Positions 32,788-41,017 of a stretch of 64,000 nucleotides of DNA are shown here, in pieces (within the stretch, counting starts at the first letter, position 1; each line of letters begins with the position of its first letter). The translations under genes and the position numbers were made by a program. Location of the stretch: NCBI GenBank assembly GCA_030653435.1, contig JAURZI010000023.1, positions 1 through 64,000 on the forward strand, read 5' to 3'. The notes beneath the pieces were generated by a model. It saw only the letters and a list, made by a program, of their open reading frames with translations, made no database searches and was not told the origin of the DNA. This DNA is from Methylovulum sp. Lineage in GTDB: Bacteria; Pseudomonadota; Gammaproteobacteria; Methylococcales; Methylomonadaceae.

Positions 32788-33636
32788 TCAGTTTTGTAAA
32801 TTAAAAGCAATCGGCACGGTCACCCAGCCAGCGATAGGAGTTTTACCGCGCATTGCTGGCACAAAAGACCATTGTTTGACGGTCCTGACGGCGGCGTCAT
32901 CCAGTATCGTATGGCCGCTGGATTTAGTGACCGTCACCGTATCGGGCTTACCGCTAGGCTGCACATGCACCTTCATCAGCACCTTCCCTTCCAAGCCCCT
33001 GTCCATAGCGGCTTCAGGATATTCCGGGGATGGGTTGTGCAAATAATTAGCGCCAGCCTGAGGCTCGGTCACTTTTTCTACAACGGGCGGGGGCGGTGCC
33101 GGTTGTGCGACGGGCGGTGCCTGCATTACTGGCGCTTTCGACTCGATTACCGGAACAGATTGCTGAACGGGTGGCGGTTCAACACGCTTCACAACGGGCT
33201 TGGGCTTGCGCTGCTTGGGCGGTTGCTTAAGAGGGACTGCTTTCGGTGGCGGCGGCGGTGGCGGCTGGATGACCGGCTTCGGTTTGGGTGGTTGCGGCCT
33301 AAGTAAATTAATCTGCACCTTAGGTTGAACCTTGGCAGGCTCAACCATTTCTTCGATAGCCGTGCGTGCTTGTTGAAAGTAATCGGCTACGAGGCCATGT
33401 ATGACGACTGACAGCACACCGATAATTAAATAATCAAACCATTTTTTATCGCTTTGTCCAGTGCCGGCTTGGAAATGGCCTAGAGTAACGTCGCTTGCGG
33501 TAGCCAACGGTGAGGCAGCCGGTAACGCCTCGCCATGGCCTGCGGGTTTAAACGGAAACACTTTCGCCGTATTGCTTTTTCTAGGCGAGATAATGTCAGC
33601 CTCAAGTTGCTGAAAATTTAATAAGGGACTATTCAT
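32788..33636 (-). CDS. tonB: Energy transducer TonB
   Basis: The 282-residue protein has an N-terminal cytoplasmic part of about 70 residues, a membrane helix (WFDYLIIGVLSVVIHGLVAD), a long proline/lysine-rich rod (PQPPKPKPVIQPPPPPPPKA, KQRKPKPVVKRVEPPP) and the C-terminal TonB domain. That domain has NPSPEYPEAAMDRGLEGKVL and the closing VKQWSFVPAMRGKTPIAGW. The cytoplasmic extension is longer than in E. coli TonB, where the helix is near the N-terminus. It heads the tonB-exbB-exbD-receptor unit. Confidence 0.93.
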   Translation of the reverse strand: MNSPLLNFQQLEADIISPRKSNTAKVFPFKPAGHGEALPAASPLATASDVTLGHFQAGTGQSDKKWFDYLIIGVLSVVIHGLVADYFQQARTAIEEMVEPAKVQPKVQINLLRPQPPKPKPVIQPPPPPPPKAVPLKQPPKQRKPKPVVKRVEPPPVQQSVPVIESKAPVMQAPPVAQPAPPPPVVEKVTEPQAGANYLHNPSPEYPEAAMDRGLEGKVLMKVHVQPSGKPDTVTVTKSSGHTILDDAAVRTVKQWSFVPAMRGKTPIAGWVTVPIAFNLQN

Positions 33637-34248
33637 AGGACCACCCGATTCCTTAATGATATTGGCTGAAAGCGGCTAGACACGCCGCATGCAGGCTGTT
33701 CTTTATCGACGACAAACAAGATAAAGCATGATGCGTGCCATACTATAAACACCCGTCCTTTAAAACAAATAACCCTTTAAATACAATTAATTGAAAATAT
33801 ATAACAACGATTCGCCCGGTTAACGCAGGCTCTTGACAACTGCGCTTTTTGCAGCACGTTGTTTGTTGGCTGCTTATTCAGGGACACCAGGGTCATTGAC
33901 AATTCAATGACATACAAGGGGACTACTGGAGGGATGGTTATCTATTATGCGTAACTACATAAAAACCGGGTGTTACCGTTAAGGCTATAATCAAAATAAA
34001 CGGGGGGAAGCGGAAGGGTAGCCAGCAAATAGAAAATCCGGCTGTTAGAATGCAGCCGAATCTCTTCATACACTAGCGGTATAGCTTAGCTGCAAGAATC
34101 ATCTCAGTCCGATTCAAACACCTAACTTTCATACTCTGGTAACAAACCCTAGCTAGTATCGGCGCGCACTCAATAGTCATCATGAGCGCTACCGCTCGGA
34201 TTATGTCCGGGTCCGTTTTAAGCTAATCACAAGAGGGGAATTACTGGT
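33637..34248. other. Divergent intergenic region between tonB and the phytase-like gene
   Basis: No gene is visible in these 612 bases. The region is AT-rich near 33760-33800, has a TTGACA-like hexamer at 33833-33838 without a convincing -10 at the right distance, and contains the operator-like palindrome at 33892-33911. It should hold the promoters of the two divergent units. No clear Fur box was recognised. Confidence 0.5.
33892..33911. promoter_or_regulatory. Operator-like inverted repeat between divergent genes
   Basis: GTCATTGA at 33892-33899 and TCAATGAC at 33904-33911 form a perfect 8-bp inverted repeat with a four-base centre, the size expected for a dimeric regulator. It is about 255 bases from tonB and 340 bases from the phytase-like gene. 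The cognate regulator is unknown and none is encoded nearby. Confidence 0.4.
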
Positions 34249-35613
34249 ATGAACACAAAACGTTTAAAAAAACCTTTGTTCTTAATGACTGCGCTCAGCG
34301 CGGCTATTTTTGCAGTATCGGCTAATGCTGCCGAATTAACGGCGTTTGCATTAATGCCGGCCAATACCTTTGCGGTAGGCCCGACTTCCGGTCAATTTGC
34401 CGGCACCGGCGCAGGCGGCAACAGCTTGCCGTTAATCAAAAAACAACCGGTACAAGGCGTTTCTGCAATCCTGCACGGCCCAACGCATAATTCTTACTAC
34501 ATCATGCAAGACAACGGCTTCGGCGCTAAAACCAATTCTGCCGATACCATCTTACGCGTCTTTGCGGTAAGACCGGACTTCAAAACCTGGGACGGCAGCA
34601 ATGTCGTCGGCAGCGGCGAAATTAGCCCGGTTAATTTCCTGACCGGTGACGTGTTGCCGTCTTTCACGAAAGAAAGCTTTATCAGCCTACGCGATCCAAA
34701 CCATAAATTAGGCTTTACGACGGTTGCGGACGCCGACAATTACCCAAACGGTAATAACGACATTCCGGTAGCGGCAAGCATAAAAGCGCGTCATTTTTTA
34801 ACCGGCGCAGATTTAGATATCGAAGCGGTTCGTAAAGATAAAAGAAACCACTTTTGGTTTGGCGATGAATTCGGGCCGTTTTTAGTTGAAACGGATCGTA
34901 CCGGTAAAGTGTTACACGCTGAAGTCAGCGCGCCTAACTATATTCCGGCCGGTTCGACGGCCACCGGCGATACCGTAATGTCACCGCAAAACCCGTATTT
35001 AGGCACGGCGGCTGCAAATTTAGGCCAATCACGCGGCTTTGAAGGCATGGCGGTCAACCCGATCGGCGATAAATTGTATCCGTTGTTTGAAGGCACCGTG
35101 ACCGGCGACGATGCTATTAACGGCACGGCGGGAAAAAATCTGCGTATTTATGAATTTAATCTCAAAAACCGCAGCTATACCGGCAAAAACTGGGTTTATC
35201 AATTGGAAACTGACGGCACTAACATCGGTGATATGACGGCGATTAACGATCATCAATTCTTAGTGCTGGAGCGTAACGGCGTAACGGCAACCAGCACTTC
35301 AGGCACTCCGTTTAAGAAAGTGTTCTTAATCGACATCGCGGGCGTTGAGTCAGGTTCGTTCGTCACTAAAACCGAATTAGCAAATTTGATGAACATTGCC
35401 GACCCGCATGATTTAAACGGCGACAGCAGCACAAGGTTCACCTTCCCGTTCGTCACTATCGAAAGCGTATTACCGCTTGACTCAACGACTCTTTTGATCA
35501 CCAATGATAACAACTATCCCGGTGCCGGCGGCAGAGATTTGAATTCAGACAACAATGAATTCATCAAAATCAAATTAGACACTGCGTTGGATTTAGCGAC
35601 TTTTGCTAACTAA
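34249..35613 (+). CDS. Secreted esterase-like/phytase-like beta-propeller protein
   Basis: The 454-residue protein has a signal peptide (KPLFLMTALSAAIFAVSANA) and the 'esterase-like activity of phytase' domain: HGPTHNSYYIMQDNGFGAKT, DLDIEAVRKDKRNHFWFGDE, GFEGMAVNPIGDKLYPLFEG and LITNDNNYPGAGGRDLNSDN. These acidic loops suggest a calcium-binding propeller acting outside the cytoplasm on phosphate esters or other esters. The real substrate is not certain from this family. GAGGGGA is placed before the ATG. It is one of the few plus-strand genes and ends in a clear terminator. Confidence 0.85.
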   Translation: MNTKRLKKPLFLMTALSAAIFAVSANAAELTAFALMPANTFAVGPTSGQFAGTGAGGNSLPLIKKQPVQGVSAILHGPTHNSYYIMQDNGFGAKTNSADTILRVFAVRPDFKTWDGSNVVGSGEISPVNFLTGDVLPSFTKESFISLRDPNHKLGFTTVADADNYPNGNNDIPVAASIKARHFLTGADLDIEAVRKDKRNHFWFGDEFGPFLVETDRTGKVLHAEVSAPNYIPAGSTATGDTVMSPQNPYLGTAAANLGQSRGFEGMAVNPIGDKLYPLFEGTVTGDDAINGTAGKNLRIYEFNLKNRSYTGKNWVYQLETDGTNIGDMTAINDHQFLVLERNGVTATSTSGTPFKKVFLIDIAGVESGSFVTKTELANLMNIADPHDLNGDSSTRFTFPFVTIESVLPLDSTTLLITNDNNYPGAGGRDLNSDNNEFIKIKLDTALDLATFAN

Positions 35614-35669
35614 AAACAGCTTGGCGCTAAGCTAAGCGGCCAAGATCACGCAATCATTTTGCATCCAAG

Positions 35670-35708
35670 CCAGGCGGCCGTCTAAGAGTTAGACGACCGT
35701 CTGGTTTT
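35670..35708 (+). terminator. Intrinsic terminator after the phytase-like gene
   Basis: CCAGGCGGCCGTCTAA (35670-35685) pairs with TTAGACGACCGTCTGG (35689-35704) around a three-base loop, with two G-T wobble pairs in one register, followed by TTTT. It lies 57 bases past the stop codon. The remainder of the gap to 35930 shows nothing clear. Confidence 0.75.
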
Positions 35709-35930
35709 CTAATTTCAAACCACACAAAAGTAAGATGAACTCATGCAAAACGCATAAAATTCATGCGGTTAGCAGGATCCGGTGCGTTGGTGGCATCGTT
35801 ACCTGCTAGTTTTGCCAAATGGGAACCCGAAAACGTTACCGTTTAGAGTATATAAGGCCGGGCAACCGCTTTTCGTTGTCCGACATTCGAAGCATGGAAG
35901 TGTCGGGTATAAACAACCTGCCCGACTGTT

Positions 35931-38801
35931 TCAAATAACGACAAAGTCGGCATTCGTTAAGGTCAAGCTCACACCCAAGGTAGCGATTTTTACCGCCAGG
36001 CCGGCATCACTCCCGTCGGCATCATAAAATAACGTGCCGGTGGCTTTGTGGTAAATCAGATAATCATTACTATCAACGGCCGCTGCAGCAATGACAAGGT
36101 TATCGGGGCTTAACACGCCGGTGGTGCTTAAACGGGTAAAAATACTGTTTTGTAATTGAAGGGTGTCATTAATTGGATTGAAGTCGGTGATGTGTTCGAT
36201 ATTTGCCATAAGCGGGCTGTTAAATCTAAAGGTGTCTCTACCAGAGCCGCCGGTTAATACGTCATTGCCTGCACCGCCTATTAATACGTCATGGCCCGTA
36301 CCGCCGGTTAACACATCATCGCCAGTACTGCCTCTCAAGACATCGCTGCCATTGCCGCCGGACAAGCTGTCATTGCCCACGCCGCCATACAAGCCATCAT
36401 TGCCACCGTTCCCCGACAGATGGTCATCGCCTGCGAGTCCTCTGATGACATCATGGCCTGTAGTGCCGACGAGTATGTCATTACCCGCTGATTCTGTGCT
36501 GCCGTTTTGTGTGATGTTGATGACCAGGGGGGTGCTGTCACTCAGTAAGCCATCCGATACCGTCATGGTAAAGCTGATTGTTTTATCTGCGCTTAATCGC
36601 TCGATAGCGTGATCGTTAGGGGTAAAGTGGTAAGCCCCGGTTGCCTGGGTGACCGTCAGTGTGCCATAAGCACCAATCTTGCTGATCGTGCCATCGCCAT
36701 TGTCTTTACCACCTTTAATGTCATAGCTTAATGAGTCGTTCTCTGCATCGCTTGCGGACAATGTGCCGGTTGCTGTTGAAAAACTGTCATCGAAAGCGGT
36801 GTCGATATAGTGGATAGCGGCGGGCGCGGAAAGTGTCGGCGCGTCATTGATTGGATAGATGTTGACAGTGGTTGAACCTAAAGCCGTTAATGCACCGCCT
36901 GTGCCTTGCGCGCCGGTATTGCCGTCGTTGAAGAGCCAGTCGATTTGTACCGAAGCGGGCGGTTTGTCGGAGCTGTTACTGTAGGCTAAGGACGATAAGA
37001 CGGCATCAACTCGCTCTTGCGTGGCGTTGCTGTTAAACATGATCTTTAGGGTGCCGTTGCCATTGTTGACGGCACCGATGGTTACGCCCGATAACAGCGC
37101 ATGGCCGCCACTAATCGTTAAGTCGCCACGGCCGGAAAACACATCCTGGCTGTTTGCGCCGCCGTGGCGTAATAGGGTAATGGATGCTCCCTGGTAATGG
37201 CCTTGGACTGACAATTCAGCGTCGTAAATTTGTACCTTATAGTCTAACGCCACTACTGCGCCGCTTTCAATGTAATCAACTGAACTATCGAGGGTGTTGA
37301 TACCACCAAAAGTTTTGTCCAAACTACCGTCAGGATTGTAACGTACCAAGGCAAAGTTCCAATCATTATTTATGGAACCAAAGCCTGCCACAAGAATTTT
37401 GCCATCGGCTTGTGCGCTAACGGAGGAACCATAACCACCATTGGTGCTAGTAGTAACCTTGCCGTCATCAGAAAAGCTGGTGTCCAGAGAACCGTCGGTG
37501 TTGTAACGCGCCAAGGCAAAGTTATACCCAGTATTTGAGTTATTGCTCTGGCCTGCCACGAGAATCTTGCCATCGGCTTGTACGGTAACGAAGTAACCTT
37601 CATCAGAGAAAGTAGGATCGAAATCAGTCGTGACTTTGCCATCGCCATCAAAGCCGGTATCAAGGGAGCCATCTGGGTTGTAACGCACCAAGCTAAAGTT
37701 CACATTATTGCCGTCATCGTAGCTCGAGCCGGTCACGAGGATTTTGCCATCGACTTGCAAGGTAACGGATTGACCCCAATCAAGATCGCCAAGATCGGTG
37801 GTGACTTTGCCGTCGCCATCAAAACTGGTATCTAAAGAACCGTTGGGATTGTAACGCACTAAGGCTAAATCACCGACGGTACCATGAATGCCACCGTTAT
37901 TCCAGCTAGTGCCTGCCACGAGAATTTTGCCATCGGCTTGCATGGTCACGGAGCTACCACCAGAAGGATTACCGAAGTCAGTCGTGACCTTGCCATCGCC
38001 ATCAAAACTGGAGTCTAAAGAGCCATTGGCGTTGTAACGCACCAAGGCAAAATTACCAGTACCAACACTGTTCCAGCTTGTGCCTGCCACGAGAATTTTG
38101 CCATCAGCCTGCACAGTAACAGACCCTCCTACGCTATCAGAATCGATATTAGTGACGACCTTGCCATCGCCATCAAAGCCGGTATCCAAGGAACCATCGG
38201 AGTTGTAACGCGCCAAGGCAAAGTAAGCATGTGCGTCATCCTTGCTAGTGCCTGCCACGAGAATTTTACCATCGTCTTGCACGGTAACAGATTGACTATA
38301 ATCATAAAAACCGAAGTCAGTAATGACTTTGCCATCGCCATTAAAGCCGGTGTCCAAAGAGCCGTTGAGGTTGTAACGCACCAAGGCAAAGTCCAGGTTA
38401 AAAGCGCCGACGTTGCTATAGCTATAGCCAGCCACGAGGATTTTGCCATCGGCTTGCACGGTCACGGACTGACCATAATCATTAGAGGAATCGAAGTCAG
38501 TCATGGCTATGCCGCCCGCTACAAAAGTAGGCGCAGAATTAACAGACGCAACCATTAGATTGAAAGGAGCGTTCACACTGGCGCTCGCGTTGTCAGTGGC
38601 TGTAACTTTAAGCGTTAACACTTCCCCATCGACCGCACCAACAATTGAACTTGCTGTATAACTCAAGTTGCCAATATTAATGAAACGATCAGCCGAGTTG
38701 GTGTGACTAAGGGCGCTGTTTTTGCCAGCTGTTTGAGAAAAATCCACGGCGGTAGCGAGCTTGCCTTTGACTGAAAATCCAGATGCGGTAGTGATAGACA
38801 T
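35931..38801 (-). CDS. Large RTX protein with delta-60 propeller repeats, probably type I secreted
   Basis: This 956-residue acidic protein has no N-terminal signal peptide. Order of parts: a short N-terminal segment of cadherin/VCBS flavour, seven delta-60 type repeats (RYNPDGSLDTGFDGDGKVTT then SVTVQADGKILVAGTS), a region with cadherin-like repeats (NDAPTLSAPAAIHYIDTAFD, LSASDAENDSLSYDIKGGKD), about eight RTX nonapeptides (GGAGNDVLTGGSGRDTF) and a terminal domain. Calcium-binding RTX repeats before a C-terminal signal indicate type I secretion, but no ABC/HlyD secretion genes are in the window. It is probably a surface or extracellular adhesin-like or enzyme-associated protein. Confidence 0.85.
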   Translation of the reverse strand: MSITTASGFSVKGKLATAVDFSQTAGKNSALSHTNSADRFINIGNLSYTASSIVGAVDGEVLTLKVTATDNASASVNAPFNLMVASVNSAPTFVAGGIAMTDFDSSNDYGQSVTVQADGKILVAGYSYSNVGAFNLDFALVRYNLNGSLDTGFNGDGKVITDFGFYDYSQSVTVQDDGKILVAGTSKDDAHAYFALARYNSDGSLDTGFDGDGKVVTNIDSDSVGGSVTVQADGKILVAGTSWNSVGTGNFALVRYNANGSLDSSFDGDGKVTTDFGNPSGGSSVTMQADGKILVAGTSWNNGGIHGTVGDLALVRYNPNGSLDTSFDGDGKVTTDLGDLDWGQSVTLQVDGKILVTGSSYDDGNNVNFSLVRYNPDGSLDTGFDGDGKVTTDFDPTFSDEGYFVTVQADGKILVAGQSNNSNTGYNFALARYNTDGSLDTSFSDDGKVTTSTNGGYGSSVSAQADGKILVAGFGSINNDWNFALVRYNPDGSLDKTFGGINTLDSSVDYIESGAVVALDYKVQIYDAELSVQGHYQGASITLLRHGGANSQDVFSGRGDLTISGGHALLSGVTIGAVNNGNGTLKIMFNSNATQERVDAVLSSLAYSNSSDKPPASVQIDWLFNDGNTGAQGTGGALTALGSTTVNIYPINDAPTLSAPAAIHYIDTAFDDSFSTATGTLSASDAENDSLSYDIKGGKDNGDGTISKIGAYGTLTVTQATGAYHFTPNDHAIERLSADKTISFTMTVSDGLLSDSTPLVINITQNGSTESAGNDILVGTTGHDVIRGLAGDDHLSGNGGNDGLYGGVGNDSLSGGNGSDVLRGSTGDDVLTGGTGHDVLIGGAGNDVLTGGSGRDTFRFNSPLMANIEHITDFNPINDTLQLQNSIFTRLSTTGVLSPDNLVIAAAAVDSNDYLIYHKATGTLFYDADGSDAGLAVKIATLGVSLTLTNADFVVI
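37310..38470. repeat. Tandem coding repeats (delta-60 units) in the RTX gene
   Basis: Seven imperfect units of roughly 160-180 bases each encode R-Y-N-x-x-G-S-L-D followed by V-T-x-Q-x-D-G-K-I-L-V. At DNA level, stretches such as GTTGTAACGCACCAAGGC and GCCTGCCACGAGAATTTTGC recur. The array could recombine and vary in copy number. It is a protein-coding repeat, not a CRISPR array. Confidence 0.8.
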
Positions 38802-39149
38802 AAAAACCTCGGCATATTAAGAGAATGAATTTAACAACCAAACTGCGCCGCCTTTGTAGCACAAACAAAGCGTTTTATATAGCGCTATCTTCACGTTCAG
38901 AAGTCATATCAACCAATTGATTATAAAGTTAAACAGGCAATAGGTATTATGGTCTTCGGCGGTCGGTAACCCGCAAGGTGTATGGATGTAAGGTGGATTC
39001 GCGCTAGCAATCCACCATTTCGGAGTCTCAGTGTTACATTGGGCATGGCGTTTTGTTATCGCGGACCCTCCGTCAACGCACGAAGTGAAAACACCCTACG
39101 CTTATCGCTGATTTATCTATTGATGCGGAGATTTTTAATGAATACAGCG
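38802..39149. other. Intergenic region with a short hairpin
   Basis: No gene is visible in 348 bases. GGTGGATT at 38992-38999 and AATCCACC at 39009-39016 form an 8-bp hairpin, and the area around 39000-39100 looks like common interspersed-repeat debris. The stretch just right of 38801 should carry the RTX gene promoter; GAGG is visible before its ATG. Confidence 0.45.
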
Positions 39150-40589
39150 TTATTGCGGTAATTGCCGGCCTAGGCTTGAGAGCAGCGTTTTTGCCAAACT
39201 TTCAGCCTGTTCGCGGATTTCCGGCACGGCGATTGTTTCCCATAAGCTGCCCTTTTGTGGCGGCCCTAAGGTAAATAAACCAGTGGAGACGCCGCCGCTG
39301 GAATTAACCAGGGCGCCGTCGGCTTTAACTTCAAGGCCGAGTGTCAAAGGGTCGGGGTTGATTAGTCCCTGTTCCAGCAAATCATTGACTAGCGGGCTAC
39401 CGAGCTTCCGGTAGTCGCTTTCAGGGCCGGAACAATTCACGACAGCTTCGACGCTCAACGTCTCCACTTGAGATTGGCCACGTCGGCGGACCAAGACATC
39501 AACACCCTGCCCTGTTTGCTTATAATCAAGAATACGAGCGGTGTGCCTAAACAATTGCGCGGATGCCAGCAATTCAGCCAGACGCTCGGCGACGGCTGGA
39601 GCCAACCGGTGTCTATGGCTATCCCAATAGATGCGGACATGGCGTAAAAAACGACGACGTTCTGATAGCGGGAGGTTCGCCCATAATTGCGGAGTATGCG
39701 CTCTGAGCGCATCCATCACGGTGCGCCAATCGCAACCTGTGACACCAATATAATCGCGAATATTATGTAGCCACGTGCGTACCGAGGGCGGCGCAGCTTG
39801 CGGATCGATATTAAAAGCTGCCGGCGCATGCGGGCTATGAGCTTGCGGCAACAAACCGCGCCGCGACACCGTGTGGATAGTTCCGCGATAACCCGCGTGG
39901 TTTAGCGTGACCGCCCAATCAATCATGGTTAGGCCGCTGCCTATCAGCAGGCACGATTTTGTTTTGAGCAAAGCTTGTAATACGCCGGGTTTCCAGGGAT
40001 TACTGTAATAACGTGGGCTTTGGTAAAAACTCGGATTATCAATAACCGGGTCGCAGGGCGGAAAATTACCTATTGCCAGCACAGCTTTTTGGACCTGTAA
40101 ACGTTCCCCGCCGAGTAAAGTTACCGTTATACCCTGGTCATCAATGCTTAGGCCTATCACTTGGTCAATTTTCTTGTCCAGATGGACACCGGCAGCAGCA
40201 GCGCGTTCGGCTTTATCTAACACTTCAAATAAGTATTCGCCATAGGCACGCCTGGGCAAAAAAGTGTTGCCGGTAAAATCAGTGACCCAAGGCGCATTCA
40301 GCAAGTTTTTCTCTCTCGTCCTGGCCCATCTTAGAAAATGCCCAGGATCATCGGGAAAGGCGCTCATATTCGCCGCAGGCACATTTAAAAGATGGCAATC
40401 GCTATCTGTGCTATAGGCGACCCCGCGCGCGAATTGCCTGGAGTTTGCTTCGATAAGGTAAACCGTGAGCGCTATTTCAGCATGCCGTAATAGCTGCACG
40501 GCAACCATCGTGCCGCTAAATCCTGAGCCTATCACCGCAATGCTATGGCTGTTAACTGCCGGTATCTGATATTCCTGAAATGTATTCAT
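39150..40589 (-). CDS. FAD/NAD(P)-binding oxidoreductase
   Basis: Taking the ATG at 40587-40589 gives 479 residues; in-frame upstream starts would add up to 23. A Rossmann motif (IAVIGSGFSGTMVAVQLL) lies near the N-terminus, followed by YSTDSDCHLLNVPAANMSAF and a second nucleotide-binding stretch (SCLLIGSGLTMIDWAVTL). This is the FAD-NAD(P)-binding family that includes uncharacterised HI0933/YdhS-like proteins. It should be a cytoplasmic flavoprotein oxidoreductase. No signal peptide is seen. It stands alone between the RTX gene and the phoD gene, so its substrate cannot be inferred. Confidence 0.8.
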   Translation of the reverse strand: MNTFQEYQIPAVNSHSIAVIGSGFSGTMVAVQLLRHAEIALTVYLIEANSRQFARGVAYSTDSDCHLLNVPAANMSAFPDDPGHFLRWARTREKNLLNAPWVTDFTGNTFLPRRAYGEYLFEVLDKAERAAAAGVHLDKKIDQVIGLSIDDQGITVTLLGGERLQVQKAVLAIGNFPPCDPVIDNPSFYQSPRYYSNPWKPGVLQALLKTKSCLLIGSGLTMIDWAVTLNHAGYRGTIHTVSRRGLLPQAHSPHAPAAFNIDPQAAPPSVRTWLHNIRDYIGVTGCDWRTVMDALRAHTPQLWANLPLSERRRFLRHVRIYWDSHRHRLAPAVAERLAELLASAQLFRHTARILDYKQTGQGVDVLVRRRGQSQVETLSVEAVVNCSGPESDYRKLGSPLVNDLLEQGLINPDPLTLGLEVKADGALVNSSGGVSTGLFTLGPPQKGSLWETIAVPEIREQAESLAKTLLSSLGRQLPQ

Positions 40590-41017
40590 GGTGGCCTGGG
40601 TGTGTTGGCAAAACGGCATCAGTTCAGCGGCCGTGACCTTAAGACCCAAGCAAAACATATACCATCTCTGGTTTTAATTCACAGAGGGATGGGTATCCCA
40701 TAGCTCAGCATGCCCTGTCCCGGTTACAATGCTGTAGCGCAAGCATGGGTATAATGCGCTTATGCTGCCCACATAGCAGCAGTTGATGGGGGTGTGCTGA
40801 TGGGTAAGCAAAACTTCTGATTTTTTCGGGTCGTTCCGTGGGGCGTATAGATGGCAAACAGCCGGTTTGTCACAGTGGAATGAATGAGGCTGGGCAGTTT
40901 GGTGTGCTATCCTGGCCTGACTTGTGTGGAATGTCCAACCTTAAGTTGTTGGCCGTTAACATAAAACGTCAACAAAACCTTAAGGTTGGCATTAGCTTAT
41001 ATCAGTGCCGATACCGC
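40590..41017. other. Intergenic region with a large inverted repeat
   Basis: No gene is supported in these 428 bases. The main feature is a pair CCAACCTTAAG (40935-40945) and CTTAAGGTTGG (40979-40989), 29 bases past the phoD stop. Weaker internal pairing, TTGTT...AACAA, extends the stem. There is no T-run, so it is not a typical terminator; it may block RNA decay or be a small repeat element. Confidence 0.5.

Noticed and set aside
33637-34248. Possible Fur box for the TonB system
   Set aside because: No stretch resembles the GATAATGATAATCATTATC pattern closely enough to claim one.
36163-36612. Plus-strand open frame with Pro/Ser-rich repeats opposite the RTX gene
   Set aside because: It is the antisense shadow of RTX nonapeptide repeats; the same pattern appears opposite the second RTX gene at 58357-58794.
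37310-38470. Regularly spaced DNA repeats that could suggest a CRISPR array
   Set aside because: The units are imperfect, about 160-180 bases long, in frame, and encode delta-60 protein repeats.
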